A DNA stretch of 64,000 nucleotides from Chlorobiota bacterium (GTDB lineage Bacteria > Bacteroidota > Ignavibacteria > OLB7): the NCBI GenBank assembly GCA_028287785.1, contig JAQBOZ010000003.1, positions 17,648-81,647 on the forward strand. The letters run 5' to 3'. Positions 1 through 8,382 of the stretch are shown here, in pieces. The translations under genes were made by a program, and so were the position numbers. Under the pieces are notes generated by a model. The model was not told the DNA's origin and ran no database searches. It saw only the letters and a program-made list of their open reading frames with translations. How positions within the stretch are numbered: position 1 is the stretch's first letter; the number at the start of each line of letters is the position of its first letter.

Positions 1-1
1 T

Positions 2-367
2 GCGATCGCCGAGGTGAAAAGCGAGGGCTCCCATTTCAAGCTCCGAACCACCGATGGAAAACTTCTCTGGAAAATCAAGGACGATGGCGCCAAGATCAAG
101 ATCAGCAACAACGAGGAGAACGCGGACCCGTACGAGCTGAAACGTGGCGATGCCGAGATCAGCGTGCGGGACAAGGGGGTCGAGATCGGCAAGGTGAAGT
201 TCTACGCGGATCGCGGGAAGGTCAAAGTGAAGGATGCCGCCGACAAGGAGCTCTACGAGAGCAACAGCGAACGCCAGAGCGCGATGTTCGGGGTGATGCT
301 GATGACGCGCATCCCGGAAACCGAACGGTATATCATCATGGCGGAGCTGGCGTCGCGGGGATTATGA
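2..367 (+). CDS. Hypothetical protein, 5' end outside window
   Basis: The reading frame is open from base 2 and runs to a TGA at 365-367, so the true start probably lies upstream of the window. A GTG at 14 could also serve as a start but nothing favours it. About 121 residues are visible. They are rich in Lys, Asp and Glu with alternating hydrophobic positions, which suggests a beta-rich fold. I see no signal peptide, cysteine or catalytic motif, and I do not recognise the family. The stop overlaps the start of the next gene (ATGA), so the two are likely co-translated and may share a function. Confidence is good that it is coding; function is unknown. Confidence 0.7.
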   Translation, partial: AIAEVKSEGSHFKLRTTDGKLLWKIKDDGAKIKISNNEENADPYELKRGDAEISVRDKGVEIGKVKFYADRGKVKVKDAADKELYESNSERQSAMFGVMLMTRIPETERYIIMAELASRGL

Positions 368-1248
368 TTCTGTATTACGCACTCGGCGGCGGCCTTGGGC
401 ATCTGACGCGCGCGCGTGCCCTGCTCCATACGCTCAGGAACGGCCGGCGGGCAGCGATCGTGACGGCATCCCGATTCGCGGAGATCCCGGCCGTGACGGG
501 GAACGCGGAGATTATCAGGGTCCCGGCGGAGCTTGGAGAGGATCGGGAGGGAGCCAGGGGGTGGGTCAGTGATCTTATCGCCGCGACCGGGCCGGAGGAG
601 ATCATTATCGACACATTTCCCGCCGGGATTCTGGGGGAGCTGTGCGGCGTGCGATTTCCCGCCACCACGCCACTGCATCATGTGGCCCGGCTTCTCCGCT
701 GGGATCGATATCGCCCCATGCTCTCCGGCGATGCCCCCCATTACTCCACCACATTCCGCGTGGAGCCGCTGACCGAAGCGCACGAAGCATGGATTGCCGG
801 CCGCTCCGGGGAGATGATCGATCTGCGGTTGAGCGATCCCCCCGCACCGCACGATCCCGGAGAGATTCTCGACGCGGCCCTTCCGGGATGGAACGGGAAA
901 CGTCCGCTCTGGCTTGTGATCCATTCCGAGCCGGCCGCCGAGCTGCTGGAGTTGATCGAGTACGCCCGTGAACTCTCCGCGATGGAGGATATCGACCCGC
1001 TGCTCGCCGTGGTCACGCCGGTGCCGGTGGAGGGGCTGCCGCCGGAGATCCCGCAGATCCATGCGTTTCCCTCCTCCGCGCTCCTCCCGATGGCCGCCAG
1101 GATCATCACCGGCTGCGGCTTCAACGCGATGCGGCAGGCAGAACCGCATCGCGAGCGCCATCATTTCATCCCCTTTCCACGCCGTTACGATGACCAGTTC
1201 CTCCGCGGAGCGCGGCGGCGCGCAACTTCCCGCACATCTCCGCCGTAG
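364..1248 (+). CDS. GT-B-fold glycosyltransferase-like protein
   Basis: The 294-residue protein opens with a beta strand and a glycine-rich turn (YYALGGGLGHLTRA, residues 4-17). This is the usual N-terminal donor/acceptor loop of GT-B enzymes related to MurG and the GT28/GT1 groups. The C-terminal part has a GCGFNAMRQ segment near residue 252 followed by HHFIPFPRRYDDQ, which resembles the nucleotide-sugar loop of such enzymes. No signal peptide or membrane segment is seen, so it is probably cytoplasmic. It is somewhat shorter than typical GT-B enzymes (330-400 residues). Donor and acceptor cannot be named. The start overlaps the preceding stop by 4 bases, implying translational coupling. Confidence 0.72.
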   Translation: MILYYALGGGLGHLTRARALLHTLRNGRRAAIVTASRFAEIPAVTGNAEIIRVPAELGEDREGARGWVSDLIAATGPEEIIIDTFPAGILGELCGVRFPATTPLHHVARLLRWDRYRPMLSGDAPHYSTTFRVEPLTEAHEAWIAGRSGEMIDLRLSDPPAPHDPGEILDAALPGWNGKRPLWLVIHSEPAAELLELIEYARELSAMEDIDPLLAVVTPVPVEGLPPEIPQIHAFPSSALLPMAARIITGCGFNAMRQAEPHRERHHFIPFPRRYDDQFLRGARRRATSRTSPP

Positions 1249-1275
1249 CCGATCCCACATTTCTCAGGAGGAATT

Positions 1276-2184
1276 ATGCGTATCACTCTTTTCGCGTTGA
1301 CGATGCTTGCGGGATCGATTGCCATTGGAGGCGTCCTCGCGGCCGGACGGAGCGAGCAGCGTGAGAACTTCACGCTGAAGAAGGATGTGGCCGGCCGCAA
1401 CTGGCTGGCGCTGCGGAATATCAACGGCGAGGTGAAGGTCAGGGGCGTTGATGGATTGAAGGAGGTGAAGATCACCGGCGTCAAGATCGTCGTTGATGGC
1501 TCGGCCGCCGATGCGACAAAGCATCTTGCCGATATCTCCGTGGATGTGGCCGAAAGCGCGGACGGCCTTACGGTCACCACGGTCCAGCCCGACGGCCAGG
1601 ATTCCCGCGATTACATGGTGAACTACACGATCGAGGTCCCGCGTGACTGGAAAGTGACGGTGGACAACACCAACGGCGATGTCGCGCTGGCGCATATCGG
1701 AAACGAGGTGACGGTGAACGTCACCAACGGCTCGGTGGAGACGAAGGATATCGCCGGCAACCTGCGCGGCGAGATCACGAACGGCGATGTCAGGACCGAT
1801 GCCACGCTGCCGGAACATGGCACATGCTCGATTGTGACCACCAACGGCCGGATCGTTGCCCGGCTGGTGGTTCCGCCAACGGCAACCTGCCAGCTTGAGA
1901 CCACCAACGGCGATGTAAGCCTGGAGATCCCGAAAAACAGCTCGGCCGGCGTCAGCGCCGAATCCGTCGCGGGGGATGTCAATGTCCATAACCTCCCGTT
2001 CGTAACGAAGAAATCGAGCGTCAAGGAGAAAGAGAATAAGGATGTGGACGAAGATGATGATGAGAGCGACGACGAGAGCGATGATGACGGCCCCGGAACC
2101 GCATTTTCCGGCACGCTGGGAAGTGGAAAGGGGAAGATCGAGGTGAGTGTGACGAATGGCGATATCGGGCTGAAAGGCTTCTGA
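1276..2184 (+). CDS. DUF4097-type adhesin-like exported protein
   Basis: The 302-residue protein begins with a signal peptide (hydrophobic stretch about residues 4-22). It then carries repeated beta strands punctuated by Asn-Gly-Asp/Glu turns (TNGDV, TNGSV, TNGRI, TNGDI), the pattern of the DUF4097 / putative auto-transporter adhesin beta-helix family. Near residues 250-280 there is a very acidic, Ser-rich linker of Asp/Glu runs before the last strand. Function in this family is not established; a surface or periplasmic role is likely. The start is supported by AGGAGG at 1267-1272. A strong terminator follows at 2214-2247, so transcription of the upstream genes probably ends here. Confidence 0.85.
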   Translation: MRITLFALTMLAGSIAIGGVLAAGRSEQRENFTLKKDVAGRNWLALRNINGEVKVRGVDGLKEVKITGVKIVVDGSAADATKHLADISVDVAESADGLTVTTVQPDGQDSRDYMVNYTIEVPRDWKVTVDNTNGDVALAHIGNEVTVNVTNGSVETKDIAGNLRGEITNGDVRTDATLPEHGTCSIVTTNGRIVARLVVPPTATCQLETTNGDVSLEIPKNSSAGVSAESVAGDVNVHNLPFVTKKSSVKEKENKDVDEDDDESDDESDDDGPGTAFSGTLGSGKGKIEVSVTNGDIGLKGF

Positions 2185-2213
2185 TATCGCGACAGGATTG
2201 TGGTGAATATGAT

Positions 2214-2247
2214 GGCGGCGGAAGTGAACCTTCCGCCGCCTTTTTTT
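2214..2247 (+). terminator. Rho-independent terminator
   Basis: An 11-bp perfect stem (GGCGGCGGAAG pairing with CTTCCGCCGCC) with a 5-nt loop is followed directly by seven T. It lies 30 bp after the stop of the DUF4097 gene. Confidence 0.9.
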
Positions 2248-2308
2248 GCATGGCGTTGTACCCCATGCCCTGTGGGAATCCCACCTTCTTTTTTTCTTCT
2301 TGTCCCGC

Positions 2309-2357
2309 TGCGCGGGGCGATGCCCCGCGCAGAAGCGATGGCGCCCCGTTGGGGCTT
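2309..2357 (+). repeat. Two-hairpin intergenic repeat, copy 1 (forward)
   Basis: A GCGCGGGGC-GAT-GCCCCGCGC hairpin (2310-2330) is followed about 12 bp later by GCCCCGTTGGGGC (2343-2355) and a TT tail. It belongs to the same family as 2381-2433, 11785-11835, 18414-18466 and 56167-56221. This copy lacks the CAGGGATT spacer seen in most others. Confidence 0.75.
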
Positions 2358-2380
2358 ATGATCGATCGTTGTCTTCCTTC

Positions 2381-2433
2381 TTCAAGCCCCGGGGGGGCGT
2401 AATCCCTGGTGCGCGGGGCAGCGCCCCGCGCAC
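2381..2433 (-). repeat. Two-hairpin intergenic repeat, copy 2 (reverse)
   Basis: Read on the minus strand it has the hairpin GTGCGCGGGGC-GCT-GCCCCGCGCAC, the spacer CAGGGATTAC, and the second hairpin GCCCCCCCGGGGC ending in TTGAA. It faces copy 1, giving a head-to-head pair, and ends 10 bp from the stop of the permease gene, so it may also act as that gene's 3' structure. Confidence 0.8.
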
Positions 2434-2442
2434 ACTGCCATT

Positions 2443-3813
2443 CTACAATGCCCGCGGCTCCGGGTTCCCCCGCTTTCCGCCGAAGATCCGTTTCAACCAG
2501 TTGAACTCGAAATTGAAGGTGACGGTTTCCCGCGAGACAAGGACCGTCAGGTAGGCCCCGAGCGCGCCGATCACCACATCCGCCATCCACATGGCAACCG
2601 ATGGCGGAAGCACCGCGCGGTCGGCGAGCTTTTCGCCGGAGACCAGGCAGGACCAGTAGACGACGAAGAAGCCGAGCGCGATGGCGGCCGATACGCCGAA
2701 GTTGCCACGACGAACGAGAATCCCCAGCGGCGCGCCGACAAAGACGAAGACGAGGCAGGCGGCGGGAATCGAATATTTCTTGTAGATCTCCACCAGATAC
2801 TGATCGGCGATCTTCCCCTGCTCCACCTTTGTGACGCTCTCCGATTCCACCTGCGAGCGGAACGTCGAGAGATCGCTCAACGCCAGGCCGGCGGCATCCC
2901 GCCCGCTGACCGGCGGCCGTCCCGTATCCGAAAACGTCTGCCGGGCACGGGCCGTATGCTTGATGAACATCGTATCGATATTCAGATCAGCCCGATGGCT
3001 TATCGCCAGCGCGGTATCGGCAATCGCGCGCATCGCCTTGATATCCATCGTCCGGTCGGTCCTTCCCAGCCGCGTGGGATCGGAGCGATTGAACGCAAAC
3101 CCCTCGGTGTTGATCGAAACCTGATGCTCGTCGAACGCCAGCTTTCTGAACTCCCCCTGATTTCTCCTGTTCACCTGATGGATTTCCCCCTGATAGAAGG
3201 TCATCACCAGCTTGCTGAAATCGCCGTTGAACCGGAGCCGCGCACGCTTCGCGTTGATGACATTGAGGATATCGCCGTCCTGCCCGTAGATCGTGACGTT
3301 GTAGAGATCATTGTTGACCCTGTCCACCTGCCGCGCCAGAATGCTGTAGCCCTGAAGCGTGCTGAACCGACCCGGATCGATGGCGAAAGTGGGCTTCAAC
3401 TGCTTGATGTCGTTCTGAAGAACGTAGGCGCGCTGGTTGGTTTCCGGGAGGATCTTATCGTTGAAATAGAAGAGCGCGCCGAAGAGCGCAAGCCCGCCGA
3501 TGATCGATGGAAGCATGGCGCGAAACGCGCTGCCGCCGGAGCTTTTGATGATGGTCAGCTCGTTGTTGCCGCTCAGTTTTCCATACGCCATCAGCGTGGC
3601 AACAAGCACCCCCATCGGCACGGCAAGCACCAGCATCCACGCCATGTTGTAGGCGATGAACTGAAGGATGATCCAGTAGCTGAGCCCCTTGCCGACCAGA
3701 TCGTTCAGCGACTTGAAGACGAACTGGAGGAGAAAAATAAAGACGACCGCGCTCGTGCCGAAAATGAACGGCCCGATGTGAAGTCGAATGATATACCACG
3801 TCAGGCGTATCAC
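2443..3813 (-). CDS. LptF/LptG (YjgP/YjgQ) family permease
   Basis: This 456-residue inner-membrane protein matches the LptF/LptG layout. Three N-terminal membrane helices (about 10-35, 55-78, 98-118) include the GNNELTIIKSSGGS coupling segment near residue 80. A large periplasmic beta domain follows, then three C-terminal helices (about 350-440). In well-studied bacteria LptF and LptG work with the ATPase LptB to extract lipopolysaccharide from the inner membrane. Whether this one is LptF or LptG cannot be decided from sequence alone. It stands alone in the window, facing away from the beta-lactamase gene across a 270-bp gap. Confidence 0.88.
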   Translation of the reverse strand: MIRLTWYIIRLHIGPFIFGTSAVVFIFLLQFVFKSLNDLVGKGLSYWIILQFIAYNMAWMLVLAVPMGVLVATLMAYGKLSGNNELTIIKSSGGSAFRAMLPSIIGGLALFGALFYFNDKILPETNQRAYVLQNDIKQLKPTFAIDPGRFSTLQGYSILARQVDRVNNDLYNVTIYGQDGDILNVINAKRARLRFNGDFSKLVMTFYQGEIHQVNRRNQGEFRKLAFDEHQVSINTEGFAFNRSDPTRLGRTDRTMDIKAMRAIADTALAISHRADLNIDTMFIKHTARARQTFSDTGRPPVSGRDAAGLALSDLSTFRSQVESESVTKVEQGKIADQYLVEIYKKYSIPAACLVFVFVGAPLGILVRRGNFGVSAAIALGFFVVYWSCLVSGEKLADRAVLPPSVAMWMADVVIGALGAYLTVLVSRETVTFNFEFNWLKRIFGGKRGNPEPRAL

Positions 3814-4082
3814 GCGGAAATGTCCTTAATGGATGGAACGGAATGCCCCGGAAGCTCCCGGACGGCGGACTGGCTACCTGGCCCGGCCACAGGCCGCTGG
3901 AGATAATGGCAACACGCCAAGGTACGAAATTCCATTTGAGGCGATCGATCGATGCTTCCGGTAACCGATGGCCGGGATAATCGTGGAAGCGATGCGAACG
4001 GGCGGGAAGATGCTCGATCGCATCGCATAACGCATCCTCCCGCACGGATGTTCCAGGCCCGCGCCGAATTCAATATCGAACT

Positions 4083-4814
4083 ATGAAGACGATTCTCTCG
4101 CTCGCAATCCTGTGTGCCGCATCCCTTGCCGCCCATGCCCGGAAGGATGGAGCGATCATCATAACCCGGCTGACCGGGAATTTCTATATCTACACCACCT
4201 ACAGGGATCTCGGCGGGCATCCATTCCCCTCCAACAGCATGTACGTGGTAACCGATAGCGGCGTGGTGATGATCGATACGCCGTGGAACGCGGAGCAGAC
4301 CGGCCCGCTCCTCGACTCGATCCGGCAACGACATCACATGAACGTGGTGATCTGCCTGAGCACGCACTATCATGAGGACCGGACGGCGGGGCTCGATGTG
4401 CTGAGGGAGCGGGGAATACCGACCTACTCCACGGAACAGACGCTGGAACTCTGTCGCAAAAAATCGGAAAAGCAGGCGACGCACGCATTTACGCGCGACA
4501 CCACATTTTCCGTGGGCGGCCTGCAGTTCCAGACATTCTATCCGGGCGCGGGACACAGCAGTGATAATATCGTGGTCTGGTTTCCGAAGGAGAAAATTCT
4601 TTATGGCGGCTGCTTCGTGAAAAGCGTTGAAGCAAATGATCTGGGAAACATGGCCGACGCGGATATCCACGCGTGGCCGACCTCGATGAAAAAAGTGATC
4701 AGGAAATTTCGGAATCCGGCGTTTGTCATTCCCGGCCATCAGAGCTGGAAGAGCGTCAAATCACCGCGGCATACGCTGGATCTGCTGCGGAAGGCTGGGA
4801 GTGGAAAAGGATGA
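4083..4814 (+). CDS. Subclass B1 metallo-beta-lactamase
   Basis: The 243-residue protein has a signal peptide (about residues 1-19) and every zinc ligand of a subclass B1 enzyme. The Zn1 site has H95, H97 and H158 (STHYHED; GAGHSSDN). The Zn2 site has D99, C177 (LYGGCFVKS) and H219 (IPGHQSW). Known motifs WFPKEK and GGCxVKS are present, and the overall layout is close to the BlaB-like enzymes of Flavobacteriia. Such enzymes hydrolyse penicillins, cephalosporins and carbapenems in the periplasm. The Cys ligand separates B1 from B2, B3 and the wider MBL-fold hydrolases. No mobility genes are adjacent, so it looks resident. Activity is inferred, not shown. Confidence 0.9.
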   Translation: MKTILSLAILCAASLAAHARKDGAIIITRLTGNFYIYTTYRDLGGHPFPSNSMYVVTDSGVVMIDTPWNAEQTGPLLDSIRQRHHMNVVICLSTHYHEDRTAGLDVLRERGIPTYSTEQTLELCRKKSEKQATHAFTRDTTFSVGGLQFQTFYPGAGHSSDNIVVWFPKEKILYGGCFVKSVEANDLGNMADADIHAWPTSMKKVIRKFRNPAFVIPGHQSWKSVKSPRHTLDLLRKAGSGKG

Positions 4815-4848
4815 TAACCCCATCAGGCAGCGCGGGCGGAGATTCCGA

Positions 4849-5199
4849 TTATTCCGTTTCGTTTATCGGGGTGGCCCTGAATAATGGTATAAGCGCGGCC
4901 ACCGTCATCAGCGCAAGAAAAGCCGGCCCGAACGTTTTAATCGGCTCATGGTCGATGCCACCGATAATAGCGTCCCCGCTCTGCACAAGGATCATGATAA
5001 ATGCCACCGCCAGAAGCCCGGCACGCGAACGAAGAACCACCACCAGAATAGAGACAAGCGCCAGCGAAATACTGCGACTGGTCGGGGCGCTGGCAGGAGT
5101 AACCACCGCGCAAATCCAGAACTGACGCCATTTACCATGACCGACCGGTTGTGAGAGCATATGTTTACTACCGGATATTATCGCCACATCACTGCTCAT
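4849..5199 (-). CDS. Small membrane protein, DUF4267-like
   Basis: This 116-residue protein has three predicted membrane helices (about 42-56, 59-77, 90-108). The pattern RSISLALVSI...GLLAVAFI...GDAIIGG resembles the DUF4267 family of small integral membrane proteins of unknown function. The family usually has one more N-terminal helix, which is missing or degraded here, so it may be N-terminally truncated. The start overlaps the end of the upstream TPR gene by 11 bases, and it is convergent with the beta-lactamase gene. The family match is tentative. Confidence 0.5.
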   Translation of the reverse strand: MSSDVAIISGSKHMLSQPVGHGKWRQFWICAVVTPASAPTSRSISLALVSILVVVLRSRAGLLAVAFIMILVQSGDAIIGGIDHEPIKTFGPAFLALMTVAALIPLFRATPINETE

Positions 5200-7135
5200 C
5201 CTCCATCGGCGGCCAGGGCATTCCCGGATTCTGTATCCGATATTTCATCTCCCAGATTTTCCGCTGATAATGTTCAAAGCGCTCCGGCTTCACCCTGGCA
5301 AGCGTCTGAAACGCCTGCATCGCCTCGGCATACGCGCCCTGAGCCACAAGAATATTTGCCAGTGTATCGCTGACGATCGACGGCTCGAAGACCGGACGCT
5401 GTTCGTAATCCTCCACCACGGGAATGCGCGCGTTTTCCAGACGGCGCGCAAGCTCCTCCAGCGGCGTCAGCTTCGGCGGTTCGGGCTCGGGATCAGGATC
5501 GGGCTGAATGATCTGTTCGGGCAATTCCAATTCCTGCGTGATCCGGGCAACGGGTTCCGGCAATTCCGGCTCCTGCTCGATCGGCGGAGCCGGTTCAGGA
5601 TCGGGCACTGCCTCCGGCTCCGGTATGGAAGGCTCCTCTGTTTCGACGTGGACCACATCCAACTCTTCCGGCATTATCTCCGGCTTGTCGGGACGGGCGG
5701 ACTCCGGCTGGCGCTCGGCGCGCACGGGCGGGATATCCTCGCCCGCGACCGCGCCGATGGCGTCGAGCGTGGGAAGGGGAAGGAAGACGGGGGGATCGGA
5801 GATACGGCGCTGGCGGACGGGTAGCTCCGGCTGCGGCATCGGCTCACTGATCAGCGGAGCGATGGACTGGCCGCGGAACTGATCCTCGTGCCGGAGCGGC
5901 GCGAACTCCAGGCCGGGAATCAACCGGAGATTCGAACTGCGGAGACGGGAGATGCTCTTCCCCATGTGAAGCGCCAGCGAGAGGGGACGGGGACGTTCAG
6001 GCACCGGGACATCGCGCCCCACCGATTCACCCCCCTCGGGCTCCCCCCGCTCGACCGTTGCAGGCCCAAGCCCAAGCTCCTGAAGAATCGTCGTGATCTC
6101 CAGCGCCTCCTCGGGAGGAAGCGGAATCGGGGCGGTTTCCATGTCCAGCGCAGAAATCTCCGGCAGCGCGATCGAATCATCGTCCTCGCCATACGTCACC
6201 AGCTCGCCGCCGGCTTCGGAGAACGAAGATGCCGGAGGATGCTCGCGATCCAGCCGGGCGGCCAGACGGTCGAGCGCGTCGATATCGGAGAGATCGGCAT
6301 CGCGCGCGTTCTCCAGCGCCGGAAGCGGCTCGGAGGCTTCGAGCGGCTCAATTGATTCGATCGATTCAGATGCTTCGAGCGGCTCGGAGGCTTCGACTGC
6401 TTCAAACGCTTCCATCGACTCCGCGTCCCCAGGCTCGACAATCCCCGGTTCGACGATCTCGGGCTCCGCGATCTCCGGCTCCAGAATCTCCGGCTCCGCA
6501 ATCTCAGGTTCCAGAATTTCCGGTTCCGAGATCTCCGGTTCCAGAATCTCAGGCTCAGCGATCTCCGGTTCCAGAATTTCCGGTTCCGAGATTTCCGGCT
6601 CCAGAATCTCAGGCTCCGCGATCTTCGGTTCCAGAATCCCGGGCTCCAGAATCTCCGGTTCCATGATCTCGGGCTCGGCAGTCACGGGCGTCTCAACCGC
6701 GGGCGTTTCATTCACGGCCTGGGGCGGCTCGGTTTCGGGGAACTGTTCCACACCGGCATTCACCTCGGGAACATCAGCCTGATCGGTCGCGGCGATTTCC
6801 GGGATCGTCTCGAACGCATCGGCGGCGGCATCGCGCGCGGAAACCGCATCCCCTCCGGCGAGCTTCTGATAGAGCACGGTCAGGCGCTGCGAACCGGTCC
6901 GGCGATATCCATCGCGAAGGACATTGAGCGCGCGATCCGCCTCCCCCAGCTTGAAATAGGCTCGCGCCAGGGTGACATACCCGGCGGGATGTTTGGGAAA
7001 ACTGCCAAGACCCCGCTTGCATATCTCCACGGCGCGCGCGACCTCACCGGAGGCAAGCGACCGCTCCGCTTCGAGCGCGAAGGAGGCGTTGGAACGGGAG
7101 GCGCGACTGGATTGTACTCGTCGAATAACCGGCAT
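5189..7135 (-). CDS. TPR protein with EPEI pentapeptide repeat linker
   Basis: This 648-residue protein has no signal peptide. Residues about 15-95 form tetratricopeptide-like helical hairpins (LASGEVARAVEICKRGL; AYFKLGEADRALNVL). The middle is a long acidic, proline-rich linker. It contains 16 consecutive EPEIx pentapeptides near residues 154-233 and many more Glu/Pro/Ser-rich segments to about residue 555. The C-terminus (about 585-648) returns to TPR-like helices (QGAYAEAMQAFQTLARVKPE). The architecture, with TPRs at both ends of an extended stiff spacer, suggests a scaffold, but no function is known. It lies 72 bp downstream of the kinase gene on the same strand, probably in one operon. 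Confidence 0.8.
   Translation of the reverse strand: MPVIRRVQSSRASRSNASFALEAERSLASGEVARAVEICKRGLGSFPKHPAGYVTLARAYFKLGEADRALNVLRDGYRRTGSQRLTVLYQKLAGGDAVSARDAAADAFETIPEIAATDQADVPEVNAGVEQFPETEPPQAVNETPAVETPVTAEPEIMEPEILEPGILEPKIAEPEILEPEISEPEILEPEIAEPEILEPEISEPEILEPEIAEPEILEPEIAEPEIVEPGIVEPGDAESMEAFEAVEASEPLEASESIESIEPLEASEPLPALENARDADLSDIDALDRLAARLDREHPPASSFSEAGGELVTYGEDDDSIALPEISALDMETAPIPLPPEEALEITTILQELGLGPATVERGEPEGGESVGRDVPVPERPRPLSLALHMGKSISRLRSSNLRLIPGLEFAPLRHEDQFRGQSIAPLISEPMPQPELPVRQRRISDPPVFLPLPTLDAIGAVAGEDIPPVRAERQPESARPDKPEIMPEELDVVHVETEEPSIPEPEAVPDPEPAPPIEQEPELPEPVARITQELELPEQIIQPDPDPEPEPPKLTPLEELARRLENARIPVVEDYEQRPVFEPSIVSDTLANILVAQGAYAEAMQAFQTLARVKPERFEHYQRKIWEMKYRIQNPGMPWPPMEDEQ
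6437..6676 (-). repeat. 15-bp tandem repeat encoding EPEI[L/S/A/V/M]
   Basis: Sixteen back-to-back 15-bp units inside the TPR gene encode the pentapeptides EPEIL, EPEIS, EPEIA and close variants (EPGIL, EPKIA, EPGIV). The period is a multiple of three, so copy-number changes would keep the reading frame. Confidence 0.9.
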
Positions 7136-7206
7136 GAGGAGAAGTTACAGAAGCGTGAATGGGTACACAACGTTCCGATCGTGGCAAACGGTTGCCGCCG
7201 CGCGGC

Positions 7207-8208
7207 CTATCCCCAGAGTGGATCGCGTTCACCCGCGATCTCCTCCTGCTGGTTTCGCAGATCGCGAATCTCCCCCTTCCAGAACGATTCGGTCCCCCAT
7301 CCGGGAGAGAGCCGCGCAAAACCGCCATCGGCGACCTGGGCGGCGCACCATGCGGTGAAGTGGATATAGCGCATGGCGCGGAGCGGCTCGATCAGCCGCA
7401 GCGTCCGGCGGTCGAAACTCCTGAAGGTCTCATATCCCTCCATGAAGAAATCGATCTCCACCAGCGATTCGCTCTTGTGCCCCGGCAGGAGCATCCAGAG
7501 ATCCTGGATGGGAGGGCCGACGGCCATGTCATCGAAATCGATCAGGTAGAATGACTCATCGGGACGATAGACGATGTTGGCGCGGTGGCAATCGCCATGA
7601 ATCCGTATCAGCTCGCACTCCTCGAACATCGGCTCGATCTGCTGGATGGTATCGTGGACGACACGCTCGTACTGGCCGCGCAGGTCGCGAGGAAGCACGC
7701 CTGAACGGAGGATGAAGTCCAGGTTGGCGCGGGTCGATCCCCGCGGCGTCATGGTGATCCGGTTGCGCGGCGGATGGACGGCGCCGACGGCGTGGACGCG
7801 CGCCAGCAGACGCCCCAGCTCCTCCCACTGATCATCGGTCGGCTCGTCGCAGGAACGGCCGAGCTTTTTCTGAAAAGCGGTGAAGTACATCCCATCCTGC
7901 TCGTGGAGCGTGGCCCCGTCGGCAAACGGAAGCGGGGGGATCACCGGTATCTCCAGCTCGGCCAGCTCGGTGAGAAACTCGTGCTCGTCCAGAAGCGCCG
8001 TCCGGTTCCATCGTCCCGGACGGTAGAATTTGGCGATGATGCCATCGCCGTTTTCCAGCTTCAGCTCGAAGACGCGGTTGATATAGCTGTTGAGCGGGCG
8101 GCAGAGATTCGTGCATCGCTGGCCGAGCGATTTCTCGATCAGGTCGATGACGACATCCGGGGTGAGCGCGGAAAACCCGGTCAGGCGTGCGGTCTGTTCC
8201 ATTGCCAT
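7207..8208 (-). CDS. srkA: SrkA/YihE-like stress-response kinase
   Basis: The protein (333 residues from this start) follows the SrkA (YihE) plan of the aminoglycoside-phosphotransferase-like kinase fold. It has an N-terminal lobe with LNSYINRVFEL and AKFYRPGRW, the catalytic loop IHGDCHRANIVY, the metal-binding LIDFDDMAVGP, and a helical C-terminus. E. coli SrkA is a Ser/Thr kinase linked to envelope and oxidative stress survival. An upstream in-frame ATG at 8349 exists but would add about 47 non-family residues, so the ATG at 8208 (or 8202) is preferred. It is probably co-transcribed with the downstream TPR gene. Confidence 0.85.
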   Translation of the reverse strand: MAMEQTARLTGFSALTPDVVIDLIEKSLGQRCTNLCRPLNSYINRVFELKLENGDGIIAKFYRPGRWNRTALLDEHEFLTELAELEIPVIPPLPFADGATLHEQDGMYFTAFQKKLGRSCDEPTDDQWEELGRLLARVHAVGAVHPPRNRITMTPRGSTRANLDFILRSGVLPRDLRGQYERVVHDTIQQIEPMFEECELIRIHGDCHRANIVYRPDESFYLIDFDDMAVGPPIQDLWMLLPGHKSESLVEIDFFMEGYETFRSFDRRTLRLIEPLRAMRYIHFTAWCAAQVADGGFARLSPGWGTESFWKGEIRDLRNQQEEIAGERDPLWG

Positions 8209-8241
8209 GCGTGATCGAAATTGCCTCGTGCATCGGAATCC

Positions 8242-8280
8242 CCGCGTCTCCGGCAAACTGATGGTTGGCCGGAGACGCGG
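8242..8280. other. 13-bp perfect-stem hairpin upstream of the kinase gene
   Basis: CCGCGTCTCCGGC (8242-8254) pairs perfectly with GCCGGAGACGCGG (8268-8280) across a 13-nt loop. It sits between two minus-strand genes, 34 bp before the kinase start and 103 bp past the end of the next gene. No T-run follows on either strand, so it is not a classical terminator. It could be an mRNA end-stabiliser or a leader structure. Confidence 0.6.
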
Positions 8281-8382
8281 AGAGTTTCCGGAGAAGATGA
8301 CGAAGTCCCGGGCATTCTCAAAGTTTCCGGCGAACCGCGACGCCATCAACCCGCCCGATCGGGATCGCTTCGCGATCGCTTT

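Noticed and set aside
253..1260. Long minus-strand open frame overlapping the glycosyltransferase gene
   Set aside because: It is antisense to a gene with clear family motifs. Its composition is dominated by Arg, Gly and His, as expected for a shadow frame in GC-rich DNA.
4946..5154. Extra short frames within the DUF4267-like region as evidence of a frameshift
   Set aside because: None of them supplies a missing N-terminal helix, so a frameshift cannot be argued from the sequence.
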